Origin: Nocardia sp. NBC_01327
GTDB taxonomy: Bacteria; Actinomycetota; Actinomycetes; Mycobacteriales; Mycobacteriaceae
Length of the DNA stretch: 64,000 bases
Direction of reading: 5' to 3'
Assembly (NCBI RefSeq): GCF_035958815.1
Contig: NZ_CP108383.1
Span: 6,448,001 to 6,512,000 of the forward strand
A program made the translations under genes and the position numbers. Below, piece after piece: positions 17,845 through 26,058 of the stretch (its first letter is position 1; each line of letters opens with the position of its first letter). The notes under the pieces were generated by a model, which made no database searches, had not been told where the DNA came from, and worked only from the letters and a program-made list of their open reading frames with translations.

Positions 17845-18025
17845 GTCCCCAGCCTAAATCACCACCGGCGCAGCTACGCGAACATCTCGGCGCCCGGGCG
17901 GCGAGGCACCCACCCAGGGTGGTGATCTCCTCCCCCTCGGGGGAACGACCCCAGCTCTCGGGGTCCTGATACCGAGGGCGCCCGGGGCGGACAGTTAGGT
18001 CATCACCAGCGAACCGGAGCCCGCA

Positions 18026-18982
18026 ATGTCGATATCCAGCCTGATCGCCGCCTCGGCCGAACGTCGTGTCACGGTCTCGACGCGGGATCGGGTGGCACTC
18101 GCGGTTCGCGAATACGGCCCGCGCGGAGCGGACCTCACCGTCGTTCTGCTGCACGGGCATTGCCAGCGCACCGAGTCCTGGACCGACGTCCGCGACGCGC
18201 TGCTGCGGCAGTATCCCGGCGCCCGGGTCGTCTGCTACGACCACCGCGGCCACGGCGACTCCGCCAACGCACCCCGGCAGACCTACAACCTCGCGCAACT
18301 GGGCTATGACCTGCGCGAGGTCCTCGACACCGTCGCTCCCACCGGACCGGTGGTCCTCGTCGGCCATTCGATGGGCGGTATGACCGTGCTGACCTATATC
18401 AGCCAGAACCCGCACGAGGTCGGCACCCGCATAGCCGGCGTGGCACTGATCGCGACCGCCGCGAGCGGGCTCGCCGACGCCGGTTTCGGCCGCCTCCTGC
18501 GCAATCCGATCGTCTCGGCATTCCAGAGCGCCGTCCGCTATGCCCCGCGCCTGATGCAGCACGCGAAGCTGGTGGCCTGCAAGGTCTTCGCACCGGTCAT
18601 CCGCACCGCCGAATTCGGCAATCGCAAGGTCAGCGTGCGCGTGCGCAGCCTCGCCAATGCGATGCACAACGAGACGCCGATCGTGACCATGGCGAGTTTC
18701 CTGAGCTCGTTCCCGCATTACGACCGAACCGGCACCCTGCCCGCCCTGTCGCGGATCCCGACCCTGGTGCTGTGCGGTTCCGCCGATCTGATGACGCCGC
18801 CCTCGCATTCCATCGCGATGGCCGCCGCCGTCGAGTATTCGGATCTCGTGATGATCGAGGGCGCCGGTCACTCCGTGATTCTCGAACAGCCGGTACACGT
18901 GGCTGAGGCGATCGCCCGCCTGATGACCCGGGCAGGCGGCACCGGCCGAATCGCACAGCCGCACCTCACCCTCGTCGCGTAA
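18026..18982 (+). CDS. Alpha/beta hydrolase
   Basis: 318 residues. Oxyanion-loop VVLLHGHCQRTESW, nucleophile elbow LVGHSMGGMTVL (Ser near residue 117), acid in LCGSADLMTPP and catalytic His in GAGHSVILEQP give a complete triad. The hydrolase fold is certain; the ester or amide acted on is not. Similar proteins occur as lipases/esterases in mycolata. Divergent from the Usp-LtrA operon across about 180 bases. Confidence 0.88.
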   Translation: MSISSLIAASAERRVTVSTRDRVALAVREYGPRGADLTVVLLHGHCQRTESWTDVRDALLRQYPGARVVCYDHRGHGDSANAPRQTYNLAQLGYDLREVLDTVAPTGPVVLVGHSMGGMTVLTYISQNPHEVGTRIAGVALIATAASGLADAGFGRLLRNPIVSAFQSAVRYAPRLMQHAKLVACKVFAPVIRTAEFGNRKVSVRVRSLANAMHNETPIVTMASFLSSFPHYDRTGTLPALSRIPTLVLCGSADLMTPPSHSIAMAAAVEYSDLVMIEGAGHSVILEQPVHVAEAIARLMTRAGGTGRIAQPHLTLVA

Positions 18983-19142
18983 TTGCGGGACATCCGGCCT
19001 GGGATGGCTGCAAACAGTTTGCTACCGCCCGCCGCACTCGGGGTGAGGCGTGTGCACCACCCGGACGGCCGATATGGTACGGATAAAAGGGTGGTCGAAA
19101 TCTTCTTCACCAGCTAGTTCGTCGTTCCAGGAGTGATGCGCC

Positions 19143-19964
19143 GTGACTGTCCAGCAGACCGCGGATCACGAATATCCGCCGCAGCCACCCACTCTCGGGC
19201 AGTTGCTGCGCAGACTCCGGGACGCGCGGCAGATTTCCCGCGAGCGACTGGCCTTCGCGGCCGGCGTGAGCGTCAGCTACCTCACCCACCTGGAACAGGG
19301 GCAGCGCGAGCGTCCGACGCATTCGGTGGTGAAAGCGCTGGTACAGCAACTGGATACGGTCGTCACGCTGTCGGACACCGAGCGCAGGCATCTGCACGAT
19401 CTGGCGGGTCTGGCCGAAACCGCGGTACCCACCGTGGCGCAATTGCAGGCCGAGATCACCCCGGGGATGCACCGCGTCCTGGCCCTGCACTCCCCCGGTC
19501 CGGCCGCGTACTTCGATATCCGCCTCAATCTGCTGGCGCGCAATAACGCCTACGCCGCAGCGCTTCCGGGGCTGACCGAAACGGGCAACTGGGTCCACTG
19601 GATGTTCGGCAACGAACTCTCCAAGCAGGTCATGGTCGATTGGGAGCAGGAGGCCGCACTCGCGGTGTCGCGGCTGCGCGCCACCCTGGGCGGATCCGGG
19701 AGCCCGGCCTGGTTCGCCGAACTGATCACCGAATACGGCGTCTACCCGCACTTCCGCCGCCTGTGGGCACACAGCGCCGCGGCCTTCGGGCGGGCGCGGA
19801 TCCCGGTGGAGCTGCGCGACCCCCTGACCGGCGCCCGCACCCGCTACTTCAGCCAATCCTTCGGAGCGCACTCGATCCGCTATCCCGGCTGGATCGGTTT
19901 CGTCTCCTGTCTCCGCCTGCCCGGAGCGGTCGAGAGCACCGGTAACCTCACGTCAACACTGTAG
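19143..19964 (+). CDS. XRE-family regulator with MmyB-like ligand-binding domain
   Basis: 273 residues. Helix-turn-helix at residues about 16-72 (LGQLLRRLRDARQISRERLA, SVSYLTHLEQGQRERP), then the MmyB-like domain (ITPGMHRVLALHSPGPAAYFDIRLNLLARNNAYAA and later WEQEAALAVSRLRATLG), which in this family binds fatty-acid-like ligands. GTG at 19143 with AGGAG upstream. A 52-residue protein gene follows after 50 bases on the same strand and may be co-expressed. Its normal target, often an adjacent SDR or oxidoreductase gene, is not present here. Confidence 0.85.
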   Translation: MTVQQTADHEYPPQPPTLGQLLRRLRDARQISRERLAFAAGVSVSYLTHLEQGQRERPTHSVVKALVQQLDTVVTLSDTERRHLHDLAGLAETAVPTVAQLQAEITPGMHRVLALHSPGPAAYFDIRLNLLARNNAYAAALPGLTETGNWVHWMFGNELSKQVMVDWEQEAALAVSRLRATLGGSGSPAWFAELITEYGVYPHFRRLWAHSAAAFGRARIPVELRDPLTGARTRYFSQSFGAHSIRYPGWIGFVSCLRLPGAVESTGNLTSTL

Positions 19965-20014
19965 GTCTACAGTAGGCATCACGGCTGCTCATACGAGCCG
20001 GCTAGGAGGACCGC

Positions 20015-20173
20015 ATGACCCAGAAGGCAGTGCACGATCACACCGGCAATAGCGATCGGCCGCTCAGGTGGCCCGATCCCAGTCCGCTGAGCAGTTGGTG
20101 GGACACCGTCATGGACCTGCCACACGGCGATACCGTGCCGAAACCAGGGGCCACGGGCGCGCACGAGCTCTGA
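20015..20173 (+). CDS. Small hypothetical protein (52 aa)
   Basis: A short open frame with a textbook ribosome site (AGGAGG, five bases from the ATG). The protein is hydrophilic and tryptophan/proline-rich (RPLRWPDPSPLSSWWDTVMD) with no membrane helix, signal peptide or cysteines. No family recognised. It follows the MmyB-type regulator closely on the same strand, suggesting a regulator-small protein pair. Confidence 0.6.
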   Translation: MTQKAVHDHTGNSDRPLRWPDPSPLSSWWDTVMDLPHGDTVPKPGATGAHEL

Positions 20174-20252
20174 TATCGGGCGCGCGGCATACTGTCGGGA
20201 TGCAGGACTCGATACTCGACACCATGCTGTGCGCGCCGGCGGCGGTCGCCGG

Positions 20253-20600
20253 ATGAGCATTCGCCGAGTGGTGCCCGACATTACGACCGCGGATCTGGCC
20301 GAGAGTCGAAAGTTCTACGGCCTCATCGGGTTCGAAGAGGTCATGGACCTCGGCTGGGTGGTCACGATGGCCTCGCCGTCGAATCCGACGGCACAGGTCA
20401 CGCTGGTCCAGCCGGGGGCGGACTACGAGCAGCCGGACTTCAGCGTCGAGGTTGCCGATGTGGACGCGGTGCACGAAACCCTCACTGCCGCAGGCGCCGA
20501 CATCGTGTATGCCCTGCGGGACGAACCCTGGGGCGTACGCAGATTCTTCGTACGCGATCCGAGTGGGCGCATCGTCAATGTGGTGAGCCACCGCCACTGA
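20253..20600 (+). CDS. VOC-superfamily (glyoxalase/bleomycin-resistance-like) protein
   Basis: 115 residues, one vicinal-oxygen-chelate domain: RRVVPDITTADLAESRKFYGLIGFE, a central strand MASPSNPTAQVTLVQPG, and the second half DEPWGVRRFFVRDPSGRIVNVVSH with the usual E/H-type metal site only partly recognisable. ATG at 20253 gives a clean N-terminus; the ribosome site is weak. The family includes dioxygenases, isomerases and drug-binding proteins, so the function is open. It converges on the 2-hydroxyacid operon. Confidence 0.82.
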   Translation: MSIRRVVPDITTADLAESRKFYGLIGFEEVMDLGWVVTMASPSNPTAQVTLVQPGADYEQPDFSVEVADVDAVHETLTAAGADIVYALRDEPWGVRRFFVRDPSGRIVNVVSHRH

Positions 20601-20632
20601 GCGGATCGGCCGATCGCGGCGGAAAACGCTTG

Positions 20633-21979
20633 TCAGGCGTCGAGGATCTTGCCCGGATTGAGCAATCCGTATGGGTCCAGGGCCTGTTTGACGGTGGTCA
20701 TGATGTCCACGGCCGGGCCGTGCTCGGCGCGCAGGTACTTCTTTTTCGTCAGGCCGATGCCGTGTTCACCGGAGGCGGTGCCGCCCACCGCGAGAGCGTG
20801 CCGCACCACCTCATCGGAGAAGCGCAGCGCGGTCGGCAGCGTCGTCTCGATGTAGGGCACCACCACATGGACATTGCCGTCCCCGATATGGCCCGCGACG
20901 CTGATATCCAGGCCGAGTTCCGCGCCGAGCCGGGTGGCCGTGCCGACCGCATCGGCAATGCGCGAGTAGGGCACGGCGGTGTCGGTCACGAGGAAGCGGT
21001 GTCCCGGACTGCGGGCCTTGAGGGCGAAGAACAGTTGGTGGCGGTCCTCCCACAGGGTGTGGCGCTCGGTATGGGTGCGGGCCACATCGATGCCGTGCGC
21101 GTGGTACGCGCGGCAGACCCGCTGGATCTCACGCTCGTCCGCATCGGCCGCGGCCGACGAAGCCGCCTCCAGGTCGATGAACAGGGCCGGTGACTCGGCG
21201 TATCGGCTGCCACGAAAAACGTTGACAGCGGCCATGCTCGCGGCGTCGACGAACTCGAGCCGGCTCACCGGCACCGCGAGCCCGAGCAGTTCGACCGCCG
21301 CGGCCACCGCCTCCCGTACCGTCGGAAACGAAATCCGCAGCGACCGCAACCATTCCGGAATCGGATGCAATCGCACGGTGAGTTCGGTGATGACCGCCAG
21401 GGTGCCCGCCGACCCGATCACCAGATCCTTCAGGTCGTAGCCGCTGGAGCTCTTGCGCACCGCCCGGCCCAGCCGCGCGACCCGGCCGTCGGCGAATACC
21501 GCCTGCAGCGCAGGAACATTGGCGCGCATACCGCCGTACCGCACACTCGTGGTGCCACTGGCATTGGTCGCGGCCATCCCGCCCAGCGAGGCGTCCGCGC
21601 CGGGATCCACGGTGAATTGCAGGCCGAATTCGGCCGCCGCCGCATTGAGCCGGGTGCGGGTGACGCCCGGCTGCACGGTGGCGGTGAAGTCGGCGGGCGC
21701 CAGGTCCAGAATCGAATTCGCCTGCGACAGATCGAGAATCAACTCATCTCCGCGAGCCAGCAGATGACCCTCCAGGCTGGTGCCCGCACCGCGGGCGATC
21801 AGCGGCGTGCGGGTATCGCGTGCCCACCCGACGACCGCCAGCACGTCGTCGAGACCGGTCGCGTAGGCGATGCCACGCGGGCGGCGGCCGAGGCGGCCGG
21901 TCTCGTCGGCGGTGAACTGATCGAGCACCGCGGGCCGGGTGTCGATATCGAAGGGCGTGCCGTCGAACGCTGTGGTCAC
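20633..21979 (-). CDS. FAD-linked 2-hydroxyacid oxidase/dehydrogenase (GlcD/D-lactate dehydrogenase type)
   Basis: 448 residues of the VAO/PCMH family. FAD-binding segments IARGAGTSLEGHLLARGDELILDL and PGADASLGGMAATNASGTTSVRYGGM are present, as is the C-terminal cap with HIGDGNVHVVVPY and ASGEHGIGLTKKKYL, whose histidines typically help bind metal and substrate. The family oxidises D-2-hydroxy acids to 2-oxo acids. The GTG start at 21979 overlaps the methyltransferase stop (GTGA); the open frame upstream is only a shadow of other genes. Last of five coupled genes. Together with the FMN oxidase it could collect both hydroxyacid enantiomers into one 2-oxo acid. Confidence 0.9.
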   Translation of the reverse strand: MTTAFDGTPFDIDTRPAVLDQFTADETGRLGRRPRGIAYATGLDDVLAVVGWARDTRTPLIARGAGTSLEGHLLARGDELILDLSQANSILDLAPADFTATVQPGVTRTRLNAAAAEFGLQFTVDPGADASLGGMAATNASGTTSVRYGGMRANVPALQAVFADGRVARLGRAVRKSSSGYDLKDLVIGSAGTLAVITELTVRLHPIPEWLRSLRISFPTVREAVAAAVELLGLAVPVSRLEFVDAASMAAVNVFRGSRYAESPALFIDLEAASSAAADADEREIQRVCRAYHAHGIDVARTHTERHTLWEDRHQLFFALKARSPGHRFLVTDTAVPYSRIADAVGTATRLGAELGLDISVAGHIGDGNVHVVVPYIETTLPTALRFSDEVVRHALAVGGTASGEHGIGLTKKKYLRAEHGPAVDIMTTVKQALDPYGLLNPGKILDA

Positions 21980-22980
21980 CCGCGTTCCAGAATGGTGGTG
22001 ACCAGCATGGTGTGATCCTCCATCCGCCGCGTCACCGACCAGCCCAGCTCGGCGAAGGCGCGTTCGTATTCGAGCTGCGTCCACAGCCGCACACCGGTGA
22101 TGGTGTGGTAGATCTCGTAAGTCGGTGAGAACCAGGGCTGTTGGGTCCAGTGCTCGGCCTCGAGCAGATAGCCGTCGCCGATGACGAGGCGGCGCACATT
22201 GGGGAACCACTCCATCCAGCCGCGCAGCACCGCCGCGATGCCGTCGCCGTCGCTGGCGAGCTGATGCAGCAGGAAGAAGGACATGGCCGTGGTGACGCTC
22301 TCCCGGTCGATCTTGCCGAGCCAGGCGGGCAGCTGCGGTTCCGGTTGCACCGAACCCGGCAGCAGCGTGATCCGATCGGAGAGTCCGAGTTCCGCGACGT
22401 CGACGGTCGCGGCGTCGATCACCTCGTCCTCGATATCGACACCGAGGAACTGTTCCCGCGGCGCCAGCCCGGCCAGCGCCTGGACCCGTCCGGCGTCGGC
22501 GCACCCGAGATCGATGGTGCAGCCCGGGGTGTCGGCGGCAATCGAGGCGCCGATCGTCGCGAATATCTCCGGCCGCCGCCGCGCGATATCGGTGCAGGCG
22601 CGCGCCACCTCGCCGGGTTCGGTTGCGGCGGGGATGTATTCGTCGTGTGCGGCGCTGGAGAGCCGCCGGAAGGTCGGTTCCCAGCCGCGGACCGCGCACC
22701 GGACGAAGCCGCGGTTCTTGCCGACATCGTGGCCGGTGTGGGTGAGGTGGTAGCGGTGGCCGCGCCGGGCCAGGAAGCCCGCCCGGACCAGGCCGTGGGC
22801 GACGGTCTGCTGGATACCGGTGCTGGGCGCGATGGTGTCGCCGCCGAGCAGCGTTGTCCACCAGCCCCAGTCGTCGGCCGCGACAATGAGCTGACCGGCG
22901 GTCTGGCCCTCGATGACGTCGCGGATGGTGAAGTCGCCGATGCCGGCGTGGGGATGCACGAGCGGTGTCACTGCGGTCAT
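21976..22980 (-). CDS. SAM-dependent methyltransferase, MppJ-like (putative 2-oxoacid C-methyltransferase)
   Basis: 334 residues. An N-terminal winged-helix/dimerisation part (TVAHGLVRAGFLARRGHRYHLT) is followed by a class I fold with SAM motif TIDLGCADAGRVQAL. The C-terminal half resembles, as I remember it, the phenylpyruvate methyltransferase MppJ: FPNVRRLVIGD matches its FPNVRRFLLGD, and histidines in FFLLHQLAS and EIYHTITGV fall where MppJ binds iron (its GHD and FGHDMMGV). The second ligand, Asp, would be Gln here. ATG at 22980 overlaps the RidA stop (ATGA). Alternatively it could be an O-methyltransferase. The hydroxyacid oxidases on either side favour a 2-oxo acid substrate. Confidence 0.7.
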   Translation of the reverse strand: MTAVTPLVHPHAGIGDFTIRDVIEGQTAGQLIVAADDWGWWTTLLGGDTIAPSTGIQQTVAHGLVRAGFLARRGHRYHLTHTGHDVGKNRGFVRCAVRGWEPTFRRLSSAAHDEYIPAATEPGEVARACTDIARRRPEIFATIGASIAADTPGCTIDLGCADAGRVQALAGLAPREQFLGVDIEDEVIDAATVDVAELGLSDRITLLPGSVQPEPQLPAWLGKIDRESVTTAMSFFLLHQLASDGDGIAAVLRGWMEWFPNVRRLVIGDGYLLEAEHWTQQPWFSPTYEIYHTITGVRLWTQLEYERAFAELGWSVTRRMEDHTMLVTTILERG

Positions 22981-23342
22981 GATGATCTTCCTCGAGCTGG
23001 GGCGATGGCGATCGCCTGGATTTCGATGAGCAGCCCCTCGATGGGCAGGGTGGTGACGGTCGTGGTCCGCGCCGGTGCGGCTGACGTGAAAAATTTGCTG
23101 AAGGCGGCATTCCAGGCCGGAAACCATCGGCGGTCGGCCAGATAGCATTCGAGTTCGAGTACCTCCTCGCGCGAACTGCCGGTTTCGGCCAGTACCGCAT
23201 CGAGCTGGTCGAATACCGCGGCGGCCTGCTCGTCGAAGGTGGTTGCCGACAGGGCCATGGTGGCGGGGTCGATCGCGGCGAGGCCGGAGGTGAATATCAG
23301 CCCGCCACCACTGCGGAACGAGGGGAACGGCGCGGCGCTCAC
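22977..23342 (-). CDS. RidA family (YjgF/YER057c/UK114) enamine/imine deaminase
   Basis: 121 residues, the standard RidA length. The conserved C-terminal signature PARTTTVTTLPIEGLLIEIQAIA keeps the Arg that binds the substrate carboxylate and the Glu near the end. RidA hydrolyses reactive imines from amino-acid oxidation to 2-oxo acids and ammonia. GTG start (23342) overlaps the FMN oxidase stop, and its own stop overlaps the methyltransferase start. Its presence suggests that an imine or enamine forms in this pathway, for example from an amino acid brought in by the permease. Confidence 0.9.
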   Translation of the reverse strand: MSAAPFPSFRSGGGLIFTSGLAAIDPATMALSATTFDEQAAAVFDQLDAVLAETGSSREEVLELECYLADRRWFPAWNAAFSKFFTSAAPARTTTVTTLPIEGLLIEIQAIAIAPARGRSS

Positions 23343-24436
23343 GGGACTGCCCTCGTAATGCGGGCGGCGTCGATATCGCCGATCGTCGCGGCGCCGGAGA
23401 GGATCATCAGTGTCCGCAGCTCCTCGGTCAGCAGCTCCAGCACCCGATCCACCCCGGCCTCACCGGCCGCCGCGAGTCCATAGATGGCCGAGCGCCCGAT
23501 GATCACCGCGTCCGCGCCCAGTGCCAGCGCCAGATACACATCGCTGCCGGTGCGGATTCCGCTGTCCAGCAGGATCGGCAGTTCGGTCCCCACCGCCGCT
23601 CGAATACCCGGCAGCATATCCAGACTCGCGGGCGCCGGATCCAGCTGGCGGCCACCGTGATTCGACACCACCAGCGCCGAAGCACCCGCGGCGAGCGCCC
23701 GTTCGGCCGCCGCCGGCGTGAGAATGCCCTTGGCGATCCACGGCAGTCCGAAATCGGCCGCCGCATCGGTCAACTGATCCCAATTCCACACGGAGCCACC
23801 CTGTTTGAGTAGCTGCCCGAATACCTCGGCAACACCCGGAGCGCCGTTCTCCCCGGTGAGGTTGCCCGCGAACAGGCGCTGGTCCGGGTCGAAGCGATTA
23901 CCCATATTGCGGGTGCGGAAGCCGCCGACCGGGCAGTCCACCGTGACGCAGAGCGCCTCGAAACCGGCCCGCCGCACCCGGTCCGCCACCGCGGCCGCAT
24001 GCGCGAACGGGTGCAGCTGGGCAATGCGCGCGGCGCGCGGGGCGACCGCGTGGACCTCTTCGTAGGAGAAGCTGCCGGCCTCGGGCACGATCGACAGTGC
24101 GCCCCGATGCTGGGCGGCCCGGGCGACGGCGAGGTGACCGTCGGGATGGAACAGTGCGTCACCACCGAAAGGCGCGGTGATGACCGGGGTTTCGAGGGAC
24201 ATCCCCAGCAGTTCGGTCCGGGTCGAGGGGGTGGCGACACCGCTCATCGGTTCGGGCAGAATCCGCCAGCGGCCGAACGCCGCCAGATTGGCGCGCAGCG
24301 TGATCTCCTTGCCCGCACCGCCTTCGACGAAGTCGAGAACATCGGAGTCCAGCGCCGCGGCCGCCGCGCGGTGGATCTCGTCGTGGGTGCCGAAGGTGAC
24401 CTGGGTCGGATAGAAGCTGTCCAGCTGCGCGGTCAC
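23339..24436 (-). CDS. FMN-dependent 2-hydroxyacid oxidase/dehydrogenase family protein
   Basis: 365 residues with the glycolate oxidase-type barrel. Catalytic His and Arg are in VVSNHGGRQLDP, the flavin Lys in WIAKGILT, the Asp in CVTVDCPVGG and the phosphate site in DSGIRTGSDVYLALALGADAVIIGR. Compared with spinach glycolate oxidase, two substrate-contact tyrosines look changed: Tyr24 aligns with Phe (VLDFVEGGA) and Tyr129 with His (AQLHPF). The chemistry should remain 2-hydroxyacid oxidation, but the substrate is probably not glycolate or lactate. GTG at 24436 overlaps the permease stop (GTGA); the longer open frame is not supported. Confidence 0.88.
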   Translation of the reverse strand: MTAQLDSFYPTQVTFGTHDEIHRAAAAALDSDVLDFVEGGAGKEITLRANLAAFGRWRILPEPMSGVATPSTRTELLGMSLETPVITAPFGGDALFHPDGHLAVARAAQHRGALSIVPEAGSFSYEEVHAVAPRAARIAQLHPFAHAAAVADRVRRAGFEALCVTVDCPVGGFRTRNMGNRFDPDQRLFAGNLTGENGAPGVAEVFGQLLKQGGSVWNWDQLTDAAADFGLPWIAKGILTPAAAERALAAGASALVVSNHGGRQLDPAPASLDMLPGIRAAVGTELPILLDSGIRTGSDVYLALALGADAVIIGRSAIYGLAAAGEAGVDRVLELLTEELRTLMILSGAATIGDIDAARITRAVP

Positions 24437-25869
24437 GCGGCACCTCCCGCGGCGACCACGGAGTGCCGGCGGCCGTAGGTGAGGTAGAGAACTCCGCCGA
24501 CGGCACTCCAGATCACGAAGCGCAGCCAGGTCAGCGTCTCGAATGTGGTTGCCAGCCAGATGCATCCGGCGATCGCCACAATCGGCACCAGCGGCATGAG
24601 CGGGGTCCGGAACGGTCGCGGCCGATCCGGATCGGTGCGGCGCAGGATCATCACGCCCAGGGCGACGATGAGGAAGGCGAACAGCGCACCGATATTCACC
24701 AGTTCGGCGACGGTGTCGATCGGCGTCAGCCCCGCGACCACCGCGATCACCGTGCCCAGCAGCAGACTCAGCCGCACGGGAGCGCCGCGGGAGCTGGTGC
24801 GGCACAGCGCCTTCGGCACCAGTCCGTCGCGGCTCATGGCGAACAGCAGCCGGGTCTGCCCGTAGAAGACCATCAGCAGGCCCTTGGTCAGCGCGATCAC
24901 CGAGGCCACCAGGATCACCTTGCCGATCCACCCGGCGCCGATCGCCGCCAGCGCGGTAGCCACCGGCGCGGAGTTGTTCAAGCTGGAATACGGTGCGACA
25001 CCGGTCAATACGGCACTCACCGCGATATATAGCAGGGTCGCGATGACCACAGAGCCGATAATGCCCCAGGGCATGTCCTTACGCGGATTACGGGTCTCCT
25101 CGGCCGAGGTGGCGACCACATCGAAGCCGAGATAGGCGAAGAAGGCCATGGCCGCCCCGCCCGCGATGCCATTGACGCCGAACGGCATGAACGGCGCCCA
25201 GTTGCCGGCGTGCACATGCGGCGCACCGACCGCGATCACCACAATGAGGACGGCAATGGTCAGGGCCACCAGTGTTTTCACCACCGCGGCGGCGATCTTC
25301 ACTTCGAAGACCAGTACGGCGACGATGAGTCCGACGATGACAACCGCCGGAAGATTGACTACTCCGCCATCGCTGGGCCCCGCCGAAATTGCCTTCGGAA
25401 GGGTGACGCTGAAAAGCGATTTCAGGGCCGCACCGAATAATCCGGACCAGCCGATGGCAATTGCCGCCGTGGCCACCGCATATTCGAGCAGCAGATTCCA
25501 TCCGACCAGGAAAGCCGGGACCTCACCCATGGTCGAATAGGTGTAGGTATAGGCGCTGCCGGAGACCGGCGTCATTGCCGCCAACTCGCTGTAGCACAGC
25601 GCCACCAGCACGCAGATCGCCCCTGCCAGCAGAAATGACAGGACGATCGAGGGTCCGGCCTTGGTTGCCGCGGCAACGCCGGTGGTGACGAATATGCCGG
25701 CGCCGACAATGGTTCCGACCCCCATGGCGATCAGATCGGTACGCCCGAGAGTGCGTTTGAGCGCCCCATCGGTTGTTGCCGCCGAAGCGATCGAGGCGTC
25801 GGTACTGCGTACGCGGAATGCGGTCGGCCGCCGCGTGGCGGAGGGCCCGACCCGGGTGGGTGCTGCCAT
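24433..25869 (-). CDS. Amino acid permease (APC family, YfnA/CAT-like)
   Basis: 478 residues, about 12 transmembrane helices. The APC core is clear: LGRTDLIAMGVGTIVGAGIFVTTG (helix 1 with the unwound GAGIF), PSIVLSFLLAGAICVLVALCYSELAAMTPVSGSAYTY, and FFAYLGFDVVATSAEETRNPRKDMP in helix 6. This type imports cationic or neutral amino acids in exchange for protons. ATG at 25869 was chosen because the upstream residues lack membrane or domain features. First gene of the five-gene operon, so its substrate probably feeds the enzymes downstream. A GntR-type palindrome lies about 116 bases upstream. Confidence 0.9.
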   Translation of the reverse strand: MAAPTRVGPSATRRPTAFRVRSTDASIASAATTDGALKRTLGRTDLIAMGVGTIVGAGIFVTTGVAAATKAGPSIVLSFLLAGAICVLVALCYSELAAMTPVSGSAYTYTYSTMGEVPAFLVGWNLLLEYAVATAAIAIGWSGLFGAALKSLFSVTLPKAISAGPSDGGVVNLPAVVIVGLIVAVLVFEVKIAAAVVKTLVALTIAVLIVVIAVGAPHVHAGNWAPFMPFGVNGIAGGAAMAFFAYLGFDVVATSAEETRNPRKDMPWGIIGSVVIATLLYIAVSAVLTGVAPYSSLNNSAPVATALAAIGAGWIGKVILVASVIALTKGLLMVFYGQTRLLFAMSRDGLVPKALCRTSSRGAPVRLSLLLGTVIAVVAGLTPIDTVAELVNIGALFAFLIVALGVMILRRTDPDRPRPFRTPLMPLVPIVAIAGCIWLATTFETLTWLRFVIWSAVGGVLYLTYGRRHSVVAAGGAA

Positions 25870-25984
25870 GACTGGAATCCATTCGCTGGGAATGTATTTG
25901 TTTCTTGTGTATTCAGTGAACCAACCGAAGTTTGTGTGCCGATGAACGCAAGTAACGAACCCGTTTCGTGATTTCAGCGAAATG

Positions 25985-25999
25985 TGTTGTGGCACAACA
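25985..25999. promoter_or_regulatory. FadR/LldR-type GntR operator upstream of hydroxyacid operon
   Basis: Perfect palindrome of 7-base arms TGTTGTG and CACAACA around one G. Its core TTGTGGCACAA fits TNGTNNNACNA, the known consensus for FadR-subfamily GntR regulators, including corynebacterial LldR that controls lactate use. No GntR gene is present in the window, so the regulator must be elsewhere. Confidence 0.6.
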
Positions 26000-26018
26000 T
26001 GTTTCAGACATGCGAATA

Positions 26019-26042
26019 CCGCACGCCGATAAGTGCGTGCGG
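26019..26042 (-). terminator. Hairpin terminator after MFS gene
   Basis: Perfect 8-bp arms CCGCACGC and GCGTGCGG with an 8-base loop, 16 bases after the MFS stop on the minus strand. It should separate the MFS transcript from the hydroxyacid operon. Confidence 0.6.
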
Positions 26043-26058
26043 AATGCGGCGACCCGGT

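Noticed and set aside
21980..23200. N-terminal extension of the FAD oxidase frame
   Set aside because: The stretch is Arg/His-rich shadow of the methyltransferase and RidA genes; the flavoprotein domain begins at 21979.
24437..24931. Extension of the FMN oxidase frame into the permease gene
   Set aside because: The permease is a clear membrane protein in another frame; the extension has no domain.
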